Shown: positions 8,788 to 17,579, numbered from the stretch's first letter. The stretch is DNA of 64,000 nucleotides from Thermoflavimicrobium dichotomicum (GCF_900114055.1 NZ_FORR01000014.1:1-64000); one strand, 5' to 3'. The notes: generated by a model from the sequence alone, not told the origin. Numbers and translations: made by a program.

Positions 8788-9380
8788 TAACGCTCCTCCT
8801 TAGCCAGCTGATCTTCCTCCGTTCGATATACTTCAAATAGCCCGTAAAAAACAACTTCATTGTTTACCTTGGTTTGTACTTCGACTTTGGTTCGGGAGGA
8901 TTGCACTTCGACAACTTTCGCATAGGCCATACACTTTTCTCCCAAGCGGACAGGTCGCACAAAACGAATCTCTGCTGCAGCAGTCAGAGCGATCTCCGCA
9001 TCAACCAAACCGATCGCCAGTGAGTTTGCCTGTGCAAACAAATAATGACCTCGTGCAATTCCATTTCTTTCAAATACATGTTCTTTCCTGATCTCCAAAA
9101 TCGATACACCACTTTTATCCAATTGGAGATCGATCACTTCTCCAATCACTTCTTGCGGTGAAAGAGAACGGACCTGGTCAAAATTTTTCTCCGCCATGTG
9201 CTTAATTCGCTCACGCAGCTCTGGAATTCCCAGCTCCATCCGATCCAATCGAATGGTCTGAATGCTGACATTACAAAGTTTAGCCATTTGCTCATCAGTT
9301 AAAAAAGGATCTGCTTCCAGTTCCCTGATCAATTTTTTCTGTCTCTCTTTTTTTGATAAGCGCACAGCGGAGCTCACCAC
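8787..9380 (-). CDS. fapR: Fatty acid and phospholipid biosynthesis repressor FapR
   Basis: Up to 197 residues. The N-terminal helix-turn-helix has the FapR hallmark NVSIQTIRLDRMELGIPELRER; the C-terminal half is a hot-dog thioesterase-like fold that binds malonyl-CoA (RGHYLFAQANSLAI, then the conserved AYAKVVEVQ strands). FapR represses fab genes until malonyl-CoA accumulates. First gene of its operon, and a FapR box lies 15-35 bases upstream, so it is autoregulated. The start is uncertain: GTG codons at 9380, 9377 and 9365 are all possible with the GGTGG binding site. Confidence 0.95.
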   Translation of the reverse strand: MVSSAVRLSKKERQKKLIRELEADPFLTDEQMAKLCNVSIQTIRLDRMELGIPELRERIKHMAEKNFDQVRSLSPQEVIGEVIDLQLDKSGVSILEIRKEHVFERNGIARGHYLFAQANSLAIGLVDAEIALTAAAEIRFVRPVRLGEKCMAYAKVVEVQSSRTKVEVQTKVNNEVVFYGLFEVYRTEEDQLAKEER

Positions 9381-9394
9381 CTTTTGTTACCACA

Positions 9395-9446
9395 TTCTAA
9401 TACCAAGTACTAATAGCAGTATATAAAAAAAGTGTTTTTTTGACAA
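9395..9446 (-). promoter_or_regulatory. Sigma-A promoter with FapR operator driving fapR-plsX-fab-rnc
   Basis: Minus strand TTGTCA (9446-9441), exactly 17 bases, TATACT (9423-9418). Immediately downstream, over the start site, lies the imperfect inverted repeat ATTAGTACTTGGTATTAG (about 9397-9414), which matches the known FapR box of Bacilli. An operator downstream of the -10 would block initiation or early clearance. Confidence 0.9.
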
Positions 9447-9448
9447 TA

Positions 9449-9487
9449 GGAAAAAGAAAAGTCGACCTGACAAGAGGCCGACTTTTT
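9449..9487. terminator. Terminator after rpmF
   Basis: AAAAGTCG-x-CCT pairs with AGG-x-CGACTTTT (9457-9487). On the minus strand the stem is followed by TTTTCTTTTT, separating rpmF from the fapR promoter. The plus strand also has a T run, so it may work both ways. Confidence 0.8.
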
Positions 9488-9498
9488 AAGTGAAGGAA

Positions 9499-9681
9499 TT
9501 ATACATTTGCAGCTCCTTCTACTTCAACGCCTTTATAATAACCACACTCTCTGCAGACACGATGAGCCAGCTTAGGTGCACCGCATTGTGGGCAGTTGAT
9601 TACACCAGGTGCGCTCAATTTATAGTGGGTACGGCGTTTGCGCTTACGAGTTTTGGATGTCCGTCTAAATGGTACTGCCAT
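9499..9681 (-). CDS. rpmF: 50S ribosomal protein L32
   Basis: 60 residues beginning [17 protein letters not shown], the canonical L32 start, behind a GGGGAGGTG site. It has a four-cysteine zinc ribbon (C30-P-Q-C33 and C43-R-E-C46), so it is the zinc-binding form. A longer frame extends upstream but the family start and binding site decide for ATG 9681. It follows yceD, as in most bacteria. Confidence 0.97.
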   Translation of the reverse strand: MAVPFRRTSKTRKRKRRTHYKLSAPGVINCPQCGAPKLAHRVCRECGYYKGVEVEGAANV

Positions 9682-9823
9682 GCTTTTCACCTCCCCTGCC
9701 ATTTTTCCTAAGGAAAGGCAACTCTGCACATTATACAATAATTTTAAGCAAGTGAGAAGACCAGCATTTCCAAACGATTACAAATGACTGCCATGGATCG
9801 CTTGTCTTCGTTCTTTCATGTTT

Positions 9824-10339
9824 TTATTCATCTTCATCTTTTTTGAGTAGCTCCTGCAACTTTGCCAACCGCGGATCAATTCGAGTTGTATCACAATCAC
9901 ATGTTGCTACATTCTTATTGATACCGCATTTAGGACAGATCCCTTGACAATCCTCTCGACAGACGGGAGCCAATGGAATCTGTAACAAACAGGCTTCACG
10001 GATAAATGGAAACAGGTCAATGGTCTGGTTTTCAACCAAAAAAATATCCTGTTCTTCTGTTTCTCGTGCCATATATTCAACATCTGTAAACAGCTCAACC
10101 CAGTCGGCTTCCATAGGCAGCTCAAATTCCGTCAGGCATCTGGAACATGTCAAGGTCGATTTCGTTCGCTGCTTTGCCTGTACGGAAAACAGGTGTGTTT
10201 CTTGCTTTTCCAGTTGAGCGTTTACCCTAACAGGTTCCAAATGAATAAGTCCAGGTACTTCTTTACGAATATCCAATTCTACAAGTTCTGTGATCGTGAT
10301 CGGTTGATCCTGTCTCACTTTGTGCAGGAAAATTTGCAT
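9824..10339 (-). CDS. yceD: YceD family (DUF177) protein
   Basis: 171 residues. The N-terminal half is beta-rich; SLTCSRCLTEFELP-like residues (TCSRCLTEF near 82-90) and the C-terminal CREDCQGICPKCG and TCDCD blocks give a Cys-rich region typical of DUF177. The family is almost always encoded directly before rpmF, as here; in plants and E. coli it has been linked to 23S rRNA accumulation. Its start lies 25 bases inside the end of the upstream protease gene, with AAGGAG in front of the ATG. Confidence 0.9.
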   Translation of the reverse strand: MQIFLHKVRQDQPITITELVELDIRKEVPGLIHLEPVRVNAQLEKQETHLFSVQAKQRTKSTLTCSRCLTEFELPMEADWVELFTDVEYMARETEEQDIFLVENQTIDLFPFIREACLLQIPLAPVCREDCQGICPKCGINKNVATCDCDTTRIDPRLAKLQELLKKDEDE

Positions 10340-11460
10340 GATTCCACTCCTTGTTTAAAAACAGAGTTATTATATGTCAATGAACCAAGAGCTGTCAAGG
10401 TTTTCTCATTGACAGATGAAGATAATTCAGGCAGTTTTCGTAAATATTTTACCGCATCGTCCAACTTCGAAACCGGAACTATTTTCATTTTGGTATGGAT
10501 CTTTCGAGCCGTCTCCTTTGCTATTTTTTCATTATCATCCCCTGGATGAATGTCTTTGGGGCAAAAGAAAATTTGCGCCCCTTCCCGTTCCGCCGCCAAT
10601 ACCTTAAATTCAATCCCGCCGATTTGGCCTACTTCCCCCTTATCATTGATCGTACCTGTACCCGCAACTGTATACCCACGGGTTAAATTTTCCGGCAATA
10701 ACTGGTCTAACACCTCAAGGGAAAACATCAATCCGGCAGACGGTCCACCAATATTTTCTGTTTTGATTTGTGCGGGTGGATTGGTGTGTAACCTGATTCG
10801 ATCCATCGGAACGATCCCTAATCCCGCTCGAGATTTCTCTTCTTTACTGACAGATGGCAAGGAGATCAGCGATACCTTTTGCTTCATTGGTTTATTTTTT
10901 CGAACAAATGAAACTTCCACCATTTCGCCGGCTTTCTTGTTTTGCAAATACCGAATCAGGCTTTCGCTATCACGTATGGGACGCTTATCGATGGCTTGGA
11001 TTAAATCACCCGTTTTTAAACCGCTTTTCGCATTTTTTGTCACTTCGATCACTTCAACACCGATATGTTCGACTTTCATCGGCTTTTTAGCCTGGCGAAA
11101 CGCTGCGATAATGGCATGATTTTGTGATTCGATCATATTTTCCTGCTGTCTTCTCTCATATTCTTCATCCGATTCGTTTTGCGCCAAAATCTGTTCTTCA
11201 GGTACCAGCTTCATTTCATCAGAAGTAAATGAGAGTAAATAATCAGCTATACTGGCTCTTTTTAATGAAATTGTCGTCAGTAAAAAGCTGCCTCGTTCAT
11301 CCTGCCCGGTGGTTCCAACTCTCACAAAACTTTTGGTATCCATCGCCTCTCCCGGCAACATCGCAAAATACGAAACCGGCGTGAAATAAAATACAGTAAA
11401 TCCAATGATGATGAAAGACAAACAGAACCCAAAAATTGCTAGCTGCTTTGTTTTTTTCAA
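10315..11460 (-). CDS. ylbL: Membrane-anchored PDZ/Lon-type protease (SepM/YlbL family)
   Basis: 381 residues. A single membrane segment at about 8-28 anchors it with the bulk outside. A PDZ domain covers about 130-200 (GVEVIEVTKNAKSGLKTGD). A Lon-type S16 protease domain follows, with the catalytic dyad Ser241 in GGPSAGLM and Lys286 in IGGIEFKVLAA. Relatives trim secreted peptides (SepM) or take part in DNA-damage division control (YlbL). Gene order ylbK-ylbL-yceD-rpmF matches B. subtilis except that ylbM is missing. The 3' end overlaps yceD by 25 bases. Confidence 0.93.
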   Translation of the reverse strand: MKKTKQLAIFGFCLSFIIIGFTVFYFTPVSYFAMLPGEAMDTKSFVRVGTTGQDERGSFLLTTISLKRASIADYLLSFTSDEMKLVPEEQILAQNESDEEYERRQQENMIESQNHAIIAAFRQAKKPMKVEHIGVEVIEVTKNAKSGLKTGDLIQAIDKRPIRDSESLIRYLQNKKAGEMVEVSFVRKNKPMKQKVSLISLPSVSKEEKSRAGLGIVPMDRIRLHTNPPAQIKTENIGGPSAGLMFSLEVLDQLLPENLTRGYTVAGTGTINDKGEVGQIGGIEFKVLAAEREGAQIFFCPKDIHPGDDNEKIAKETARKIHTKMKIVPVSKLDDAVKYLRKLPELSSSVNEKTLTALGSLTYNNSVFKQGVESCKFSCTK

Positions 11461-11481
11461 CTTCCTCTCTCCTTATAGCCG

Positions 11482-12249
11482 TCAAATCAGTTGTCGAATT
11501 TGTTCAAGAGAAGCCCTTGCCGCTTCTTCTCCTTTTTTTACACACTCCGTTACACGTGTAAAAGCAGCAGGATTAATCTCGGAAACATCTGGTTGAATCA
11601 AGACATCCGCAGATACCAAATGATCTTGAAAAACCCTTCTTTCCATAATTTCCAGAGATTGCATAATGACATCAAAAATATTCCGGATCCGCATTCGGGT
11701 ATTATTTCCAGGAAAAACATCGACAGCAATCACGATATCTGCTCCCATCTCCCGTACAACACTGATGGGAACACGCTCCACTACAGCTCCATCGACCAAT
11801 ACCTGATTATTGGTTACAACTGGTGTAAATATCCCTGGAATGGAGATACTCGCTCTCACAGCTTCCGCTGCAGATCCTTCCTTGAAAACCACTCTTTCCC
11901 CTGTAATCAGGTCAGTTGCAACCACAGCTGTAGGAATGGGAAATTCATCCAGATTTTTCTGATGAGTTAACAGATGAACCAAATCTTTAACTTTCTCACC
12001 CAAAATGAACCCAAACCCCGGAACTGTTAAATCCAACCAGTGTTTACGTTTCAAGTGCAAGGCCAGCTTTTCCATCATCTCGGGTTCAATTCCATTGGCA
12101 AACAATACACCGATCAGACTTCCCATACTCGTGCCAGCAACATAATCAATTGGGATTCCTTCTTCTTTTAACACTTTTAACACACCAATATGAGCCAGGC
12201 CACGTGCAGATCCGGATCCCAATGCCAGTCCGATTTTCGGTCTCTTCAC
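11482..12249 (-). CDS. ylbK: Patatin-like phospholipase, YlbK/RssA family
   Basis: 255 residues. Oxyanion loop GSGSARGLAHIG at the N-terminus, nucleophile Ser in GTSMG near residue 42, and the dyad Asp in DGAVVERVP. These are the complete catalytic elements of bacterial patatins, so a lipid acyl hydrolase is likely; substrate unknown. Divergent from ylbJ, with about 130 bases between for both promoters. Confidence 0.92.
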   Translation of the reverse strand: MKRPKIGLALGSGSARGLAHIGVLKVLKEEGIPIDYVAGTSMGSLIGVLFANGIEPEMMEKLALHLKRKHWLDLTVPGFGFILGEKVKDLVHLLTHQKNLDEFPIPTAVVATDLITGERVVFKEGSAAEAVRASISIPGIFTPVVTNNQVLVDGAVVERVPISVVREMGADIVIAVDVFPGNNTRMRIRNIFDVIMQSLEIMERRVFQDHLVSADVLIQPDVSEINPAAFTRVTECVKKGEEAARASLEQIRQLI

Positions 12250-12380
12250 TGTTCTTCCTCACCCTTGTGACTATAAGCTGATTTTCTAAAAACAATCTCT
12301 CGATAAATTGGTCTAAACAAGCCCATATAGACGTAGACATGTTAATGACCTTTTTGTTTGTCCGTGAGAGGGGAATGTAT

Positions 12381-13601
12381 ATGGTTCCACGTCTTCTCCA
12401 TCGCCGAATACACTCCATTGTCATGGCATCAATGGCTTTGTGTCTGGGAGCTTCCTTGATCATGTATCCCGAACAAGCCTTTCTTTCATCTTTGCGCGGA
12501 TTAAAAATCTGGTGGGAAGTGGTTTTTCCTGCACTTCTTCCTTTTTTTATCGTTGCAGAAGTCATGATGAGCTTTGGAGTGGTTCATTTCATTGGCATTC
12601 TGCTTGAGCCATTGATGCGACCGATTTTTCGTGTACCAGGCGTCGGAGCATTTGTCATGGCTGTGGGTTTTATATCTGGAAATCCGATGGGAGCAAAACT
12701 GACCTCACGCCTCCGTGAACAAAGGCTGATAAGTCGTGAAGAAGGAGAGCGACTCGTCTCTTTTACCAGTACAACAAGCCCTTTGTTTATTTTTGGAGCA
12801 GTAGGCGTCGGTTTTTTTAAAAGTACATCTGTCGGTGTGATCTTGGCTTTAGCCCATTACTTGAGTAGCTTGCTCGTCGGATTAGTGATGCGATTCCATC
12901 AAGCACACGCAACACCTACTCCACTGGAAAAGGAAAAATCAGAATTTCTCCTGATTCGCGCTTTGAAAGAAATGCATCGGGCGCGTGTCAAGGATGGGCG
13001 ACCTCTTGGTCAATTATTGGGTGAAGCTGTGACTTCTGCTGTAAACACCTTATTGTTGATTGGTGGATTTATCATGATGTTTTCGGTCCTGGTCCATCTG
13101 ATCAATCATATTGGATTAACTACATTCTTATCCGATGCAGTCGAACACACCTTTACCTGGTTACAATTCCCCCATCAGCTATCCGTTCCTTTTCTGGCAG
13201 GATTGTTTGAGATTACTTTAGGATCTCAAATGGTGAGTGAAAGTTCTCACTACATTCCACTTGTATATCAATTAGTCGTCGTTAGCATGTTTTTTGGTTG
13301 GAATGGTTTATCAATCCAGGCACAGATCGCAAGTATTTTAAGTCAGACAGACATTCGTTACAGTCCGTATTTCTTTGCACGGATCTTGCACGGATTTTTG
13401 GCCGGAGCCATTACCTTGTTGATCTGGAAGCCACTTAAGCCCTTTCTTTCGCGTTTACCAGCAGATCTTCCTACCTTGGCCCCATCCATTAATACCCATT
13501 TTTTCCATTTATGGGAAGTATTGCAATGGTTTGCTGTCATGGTTATTATCAGTTGGCTGATATTTCTTTTTCTTCATTCCGATAAACGCCTGATACGATA
13601 G
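12381..13601 (+). CDS. ylbJ: Sporulation integral membrane protein YlbJ
   Basis: About 406 residues with eight or so hydrophobic segments and two nucleoside-recognition (Gate) type blocks; VGFISGNPMGAKLTSRLR and FTSTTSPLFIFGAVGVGFF are typical of YlbJ. B. subtilis ylbJ is under sigma-E control and is needed for proper spore cortex and coat. Start taken at ATG 12381, eight bases from GAGGGG; a Met two codons upstream is too close to the site. It is the only plus-strand gene among its neighbours, as in B. subtilis relative to ylbK. Confidence 0.93.
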   Translation: MVPRLLHRRIHSIVMASMALCLGASLIMYPEQAFLSSLRGLKIWWEVVFPALLPFFIVAEVMMSFGVVHFIGILLEPLMRPIFRVPGVGAFVMAVGFISGNPMGAKLTSRLREQRLISREEGERLVSFTSTTSPLFIFGAVGVGFFKSTSVGVILALAHYLSSLLVGLVMRFHQAHATPTPLEKEKSEFLLIRALKEMHRARVKDGRPLGQLLGEAVTSAVNTLLLIGGFIMMFSVLVHLINHIGLTTFLSDAVEHTFTWLQFPHQLSVPFLAGLFEITLGSQMVSESSHYIPLVYQLVVVSMFFGWNGLSIQAQIASILSQTDIRYSPYFFARILHGFLAGAITLLIWKPLKPFLSRLPADLPTLAPSINTHFFHLWEVLQWFAVMVIISWLIFLFLHSDKRLIR

Positions 13602-13634
13602 AACCCGCTAGAATCAGTACTTTAGCGGGTTTTA
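13602..13634. terminator. Bidirectional terminator between ylbJ and coaD
   Basis: AACCCGCTA pairs with TAGCGGGTT around a 13-base loop, with TTTTACTT on the plus strand. It sits between convergent genes and overlaps the coaD stop. Confidence 0.85.
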
Positions 13635-14114
13635 CTTATAACCGAACTTGATACTCAATGCTTCGGCGACATCTTCTGGAACCAAATCCTTTACATCGGC
13701 ACCATATCGTGCCACTTCCTTGACCATACTGGAGCTAATAAAGGAATGCCGATTATTTGTCATAAGAAACAAAGTCTCCACTTCATCATTCATTTTTTTG
13801 TTAATCGAAGCGATCTGAAGTTCATATTCAAAATCAGAAATCGCTCGCAATCCTCTTAAAATCACTTGTGCTTGCCGTTTACGCATATAGTCGACCAATA
13901 ATCCCTCAAAACTGTCGACCTCAACATTGGGCAGATGCCTTGTTGCGTTTTGGATCATCTGTTGGCGTTCATCCACCGTGAATAAAGGTTTTTTGGCTGA
14001 ATTGATCAATACAGCCACCACTACTCGATCAAATATTTTGGCACCCCGTTCAATAATATCGAGGTGACCATAAGTGATGGGGTCAAAACTGCCTGGATAT
14101 ACTGCAACTTTCAT
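13632..14114 (-). CDS. coaD: Phosphopantetheine adenylyltransferase
   Basis: 160 residues, nucleotidyltransferase fold. The [14 protein letters not shown] start holds the T/H-x-G-H motif and the C-terminal [10 protein letters not shown] block is the second nucleotide-binding motif. It transfers AMP from ATP to 4'-phosphopantetheine, the penultimate step of CoA synthesis. Fifteen bases after rsmD; the pair is co-transcribed in most bacteria. Confidence 0.97.
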   Translation of the reverse strand: MKVAVYPGSFDPITYGHLDIIERGAKIFDRVVVAVLINSAKKPLFTVDERQQMIQNATRHLPNVEVDSFEGLLVDYMRKRQAQVILRGLRAISDFEYELQIASINKKMNDEVETLFLMTNNRHSFISSSMVKEVARYGADVKDLVPEDVAEALSIKFGYK

Positions 14115-14129
14115 GTTTCTATGCCCCCT

Positions 14130-14678
14130 TTATGTACCATACAATGTAATGGTAGTATCCCCATAAGTCAGTTGACGATAAGATCTAAGCGAACCAACCG
14201 TCTCAGGTGGATGCTCTCGTGATGCATGTTCAGCTACAACCGTTCCATCTTCGCTCAGTAAATCACTCGTGGCAATACTCTTTAAAACAGGTAGCAATAA
14301 CGATTTCTGATAAGGCGGATCGAGAAAAATCAGCTGAAAGCGCAATTCTCGTTGCTTCAGCATTTTTAACACTGCACGTGCATCTTTACAATAGAGCTCG
14401 ACCCGGTCTTCCATTTTGCAAGCTTTCACATTGCTTCGCACGGTTTCCAGGCTTGTCCGGGATTGGTCCACAAAAATCGCCCGTTCCATGCCACGGCTAA
14501 GTGCTTCCAACCCCAAGGCTCCAGTGCCTGCAAACAAGTCCAGAGCCCAGCCACCCTCAAAAAATGGTCCCAACACAGAAAAAAGGGATTCTTTGACCCG
14601 ATCAGCTGTCGGACGAACATGAGTCCCTGAAACCATTTTCAAACGCGTTCCTTTGGCCATTCCTGCTATAATCCGCAT
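14130..14678 (-). CDS. rsmD: 16S rRNA (guanine(966)-N(2))-methyltransferase
   Basis: About 182 residues. MRIIAGMAKGTRL at the start, HVRPTADRVKESLFS, SAM motif DLFAGTGALGLEAL and the catalytic DPPY (FLDPPYQKS). It methylates a guanine of the small ribosomal subunit RNA. Start chosen at the Met eight bases behind AAAAGGA; a Met three codons earlier overlaps the site. Confidence 0.95.
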   Translation of the reverse strand: MRIIAGMAKGTRLKMVSGTHVRPTADRVKESLFSVLGPFFEGGWALDLFAGTGALGLEALSRGMERAIFVDQSRTSLETVRSNVKACKMEDRVELYCKDARAVLKMLKQRELRFQLIFLDPPYQKSLLLPVLKSIATSDLLSEDGTVVAEHASREHPPETVGSLRSYRQLTYGDTTITLYGT

Positions 14679-14952
14679 AAAAAACATCCTTTTCCTATGT
14701 AAGATGTTATCTTTATTCTCTCATAAAGATTATTTTATTTTAAAAAATAACTTATGACAAAGTCCTTTCGCATGATCGTTTCATTTTATCAAGGATAATT
14801 TTCGTGTATAAAATGAAAAATATCGGCAATCCTATTATTGACAGCGCCAAAAGCTGTCTTACCACGGAGAAGACTTACGTTTCCCCATAAGCTCTTCCTC
14901 CGGTTTCTCCTCTCCCATATTGTATTTTTCACATTTTGTGAAAGATACCATA
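14679..14952. other. Intergenic stretch upstream of rsmD and downstream of the next gene
   Basis: About 270 bases with no convincing protein gene. It must hold the rsmD promoter. A small inverted repeat, TGACAGC/GCTGTC, lies at about 14840-14860 and, together with the plus-strand terminator at 14953, could belong to a small plus-strand transcript; nothing more can be said from sequence. Confidence 0.4.
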
Positions 14953-14985
14953 GGCTCGCGCTTGGATTCGCGAGCCATTTTTTTG
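14953..14985 (+). terminator. Strong plus-strand intrinsic terminator without an obvious gene
   Basis: GGCTCGCG/CGCGAGCC is a perfect 8-bp GC-rich stem followed by ATTTTTTTG on the plus strand. In the minus direction, just past the stop of the 14987 gene, the T run is poor. No plus-strand gene precedes it. Confidence 0.75.
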
Positions 14986-14986
14986 T

Positions 14987-15292
14987 CTATATATACCGTC
15001 TGAACATTTTCCCTTCCAAAGGTGTAATCACACCTTCCATGACCAACAGTTCCAACGTTTTATTAGATAGCTCACGAAAACGTGGTGAATTCCGGAGCAT
15101 CTCCGCCTCTTCCGAGGTCAAAAAACGATACGGGATATTTTGCGCATATTGCCATAAAGCCATCATGCCTTGTGTTCGCCGAATCTGTTTCCCTTCCTTG
15201 ACAATTTGTTTTAACTTTCCCACTGTAACTGCTTTTCTGCCTACGGTTTGATTGATTCCATCCGCTATTTCCTGATATAAGTTATGATTCAA
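14987..15292 (-). CDS. Uncharacterised small helical protein
   Basis: 101 residues, mostly charged helices, no signal peptide or membrane segment. Contains VGKLKQIVKEGKQIRRTQGMM-like basic helix near the middle and ends LEGKMFRRYI. I do not recognise the family. It starts at TTG 15292 behind a good AGGAGG site, and its reading frame is free of stops for the whole length, which supports it being real. It occupies the place where B. subtilis has ylbF/ylbG but resembles neither. Confidence 0.65.
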   Translation of the reverse strand: MNHNLYQEIADGINQTVGRKAVTVGKLKQIVKEGKQIRRTQGMMALWQYAQNIPYRFLTSEEAEMLRNSPRFRELSNKTLELLVMEGVITPLEGKMFRRYI

Positions 15293-15468
15293 TACTCTTC
15301 TCTCCTCCTGCCCAAATTCAGATAATGTATTTGATGTATTCTATGCATGTTAACCATCACATGTATATGCAAATGTTGAGACGACCATCTTCTTTGGATC
15401 CCAAGCGTTTCATTTTTATTCTATAATGAAACTAATTAAACAATTAAGTATAAAAAGGGGAGGTAAAT

Positions 15469-16350
15469 ATGCACTTACTTTCCACCTGGGCCCGTTTATA
15501 CCTCAAACAGTTAAACCTGTTTCCTGAACCGCCCAGTTTCTCATTTCTCTCCAAAATCTGTCGTGCCCATCTGACAACCTATCCTTTTGAAAACATCAGT
15601 AAGCTGATTTACTTTCATCACCAGCAAGAAAATGGTTATATTCTTCCGTCAATCGATGATTTTCTAAAAAATCATGAAACCTATCATTTTGGAGGAACGT
15701 GCTATATACTAAACGCCAATCTATTCCATTTATTAAAAGAATGCGGATTCCAAGCCAATCTCACCATGTTAGGGACGTCACATATGGCGATCTTGGTTGA
15801 ACTGCCCGAATTCCCAAATGAAAGACTATATGTGGACTGCGGTTCGGCCGCTCCTCTCTTTGAGCCGGTCCGCTTTGAAACAAACCCCCATCATGTTTCT
15901 TCGTTTGGAAAAGATGAAATCCTGATCCGTCCAAAACAAGGGAAGAAGCATCATTATACGTACCTGCGTTATACGGATGGCCAATTACGCTCTGCTGGCG
16001 AGGAATGGGTTTTTGATATCGAACGGAGATACTCGTTTCAGGATTTTCTGCCCTCTATCCATCGATCCTATCAACCAGGTGCTTTCTTTCTTTCCATACT
16101 TCGCTGTCAGCTCTGGCAATTGGATCAACAAAGAAGCGTTTCCCTCAGTAACAACAAGTTTAGCATCCGCTACCAGGATGGCCGGGTAACGAATCATTAT
16201 CTATCAAGCCCAGTGGAAATCGAGGAAGTGATGAGAGACGAATTTCGTTTGCCTCGACTGCCTGTTCGAAAGGCGATCGAAATATTGGAAAAGCTGGAAG
16301 TCGATATATTCCAACCTGACAAGAAGGAAAAACAGCCTGCCGATAGTTGA
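15469..16350 (+). CDS. Arylamine N-acetyltransferase family protein
   Basis: 293 residues. The NAT catalytic triad is complete: Cys78 in FGGTCYILN, His105 in TSHMAI and Asp123 in YVDCGSAAP. The N-terminal YPFENISKL block is also typical. NATs move an acetyl (or other acyl) group from CoA to arylamines, hydrazines or an amide-forming substrate. GGGGAGG precedes the ATG. A single-gene unit with its own terminator, not part of the ylb series, so accessory. The natural substrate cannot be told. Confidence 0.9.
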   Translation: MHLLSTWARLYLKQLNLFPEPPSFSFLSKICRAHLTTYPFENISKLIYFHHQQENGYILPSIDDFLKNHETYHFGGTCYILNANLFHLLKECGFQANLTMLGTSHMAILVELPEFPNERLYVDCGSAAPLFEPVRFETNPHHVSSFGKDEILIRPKQGKKHHYTYLRYTDGQLRSAGEEWVFDIERRYSFQDFLPSIHRSYQPGAFFLSILRCQLWQLDQQRSVSLSNNKFSIRYQDGRVTNHYLSSPVEIEEVMRDEFRLPRLPVRKAIEILEKLEVDIFQPDKKEKQPADS

Positions 16351-16426
16351 TACACTTGGTAGAAAATCGATTCCTACTGAGTCACTCATGAACCCCCACC
16401 GCTTGGGCTAACATAAACACAAATTC

Positions 16427-16459
16427 ACCGACTACCTGTAGTTAAGGTGTCGGTTTTTT
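16427..16459 (+). terminator. Terminator of the N-acetyltransferase gene
   Basis: ACCGAC-t-ACCT pairs with AGGT-GTCGGT, followed by TTTTTT. Confidence 0.8.
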
Positions 16460-16561
16460 AAGGCGTATCACCAACAATGATTTTTGAAATACAGAGGCTA
16501 GAGGACTTTTTAGATTTAATGGATCTTAGTGACACTTAATTTTTAAGTAATGAGCTATATT

Positions 16562-17065
16562 TTATCCACTGAGGTGGTTATCCTTATCCTCTATATCCAT
16601 TTCTGCTTTTATTCGAGAATTTCCGTCTGATATATTGATTTGTCCCTTATTTCTTCTTAGACGATATATAATCTTGTTAACTAGTCGAGTATCAATCTTA
16701 GGATCAATATGTTGATGAGTGTTTTCGCTTGGCTCAAAAAAATGTAAAAGACCTTTATAGCTTAAATATACTCCTAATACACCTAAACCAGCTTCTAGTA
16801 TCGGAGCAAATCCTGCTAAACTTAAATCTGCGAGATTTATAGTATACCCTAGACACAAAACAAACAATCCTAAGCAAAGAGTAACTCGATTAATCCGAAA
16901 GATAAAGTATTTGATAAAGCTTATAAAAAAGTAGATCATTAGAAAAGGAAAGATTACGAAATCATCGTCAATTTCAACAAAAAGCTCAATAATATAATAA
17001 ATTAGAAAATAAATAACACCAATCAGTCGTTGAACAAAAGTGATTAAACGTAAATTTACTTGCAT
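16562..17065 (-). CDS. Unknown 4-TM membrane protein with C-terminal GQIN motif
   Basis: 167 residues, family not recognised. About four hydrophobic segments (roughly 12-30, 37-55, 61-78, 85-103), then a basic cytosol-like tail. At residues 139-156 the tail carries N-K-G-Q-I-N-I-S-x-x-N-S-R-I-K-A-E-M, the same pattern found in the next gene's C-terminus and at the N-terminus of the protein at 17693-18070. It lies 21 bases after its neighbour at 17087, so both are co-transcribed. The DNA is visibly richer in A+T than the flanking housekeeping genes, suggesting transfer. I infer a membrane partner that joins the other two through the shared motif; the activity is unknown. Confidence 0.75.
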   Translation of the reverse strand: MQVNLRLITFVQRLIGVIYFLIYYIIELFVEIDDDFVIFPFLMIYFFISFIKYFIFRINRVTLCLGLFVLCLGYTINLADLSLAGFAPILEAGLGVLGVYLSYKGLLHFFEPSENTHQHIDPKIDTRLVNKIIYRLRRNKGQINISDGNSRIKAEMDIEDKDNHLSG

Positions 17066-17086
17066 AAATACCTCCTATATATCCCT

Positions 17087-17518
17087 CTATTTTTTTCTCA
17101 CTTTTAATGACGCTTCGATTTCACTTTGTTCATTCGCTAAATTAATTTGACCTTCGTTGTCATCCAGATCATAAACAATTTTCCTTTTCTTCGTTATAAC
17201 TTCTCTATTCTCGGGATTATGAATTGCATGCCTTATTGCGTAAATACAAGCATATAGGAGTGATGGACCAATAATGAAAAGGGCAAGTACTACATGTACT
17301 TTCAGATAATAAATCAATGAGCTAAGTGCTAAAGAAATTCGAAAGACCATTGATGTCTTATTTCTAGAAATTGCATGAATGATAGCACTGAAAGAAAAAT
17401 AGATAAAGCCACCAAGCCCAATCCATTTATCAGGATTTATAAATGCAGCAATAATCCACAATACAATAGCTATGAATTTTACAGGTACTAATCTAGGATG
17501 CTTAGATAGATTAATCAA
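17087..17518 (-). CDS. Unknown small membrane protein with C-terminal GQIN motif
   Basis: 143 residues, family not recognised. Three or four hydrophobic helices fill residues 12-92 (VKFIAIVLWIIAAFI, a glycine-rich second helix, then two close together). The soluble tail ends with N-E-G-Q-I-N-L-A-x-x-Q-S-E-I-E-A-S-L at 121-138, matching the tail of the 16562 protein and the head of the 17693 protein. The two membrane proteins do not otherwise look alike in sequence beyond helix-rich N-terminus plus motif tail, so they may be very diverged paralogues. Cytosolic side of the tail is inferred from flanking basic residues. Confidence 0.75.
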   Translation of the reverse strand: MINLSKHPRLVPVKFIAIVLWIIAAFINPDKWIGLGGFIYFSFSAIIHAISRNKTSMVFRISLALSSLIYYLKVHVVLALFIIGPSLLYACIYAIRHAIHNPENREVITKKRKIVYDLDDNEGQINLANEQSEIEASLKVRKK

Positions 17519-17579
17519 ATTTTCACCCCTTTCAACGTTAGCAATTATTTTTGAATGATCGTTGGTAATCTTGAATGTC

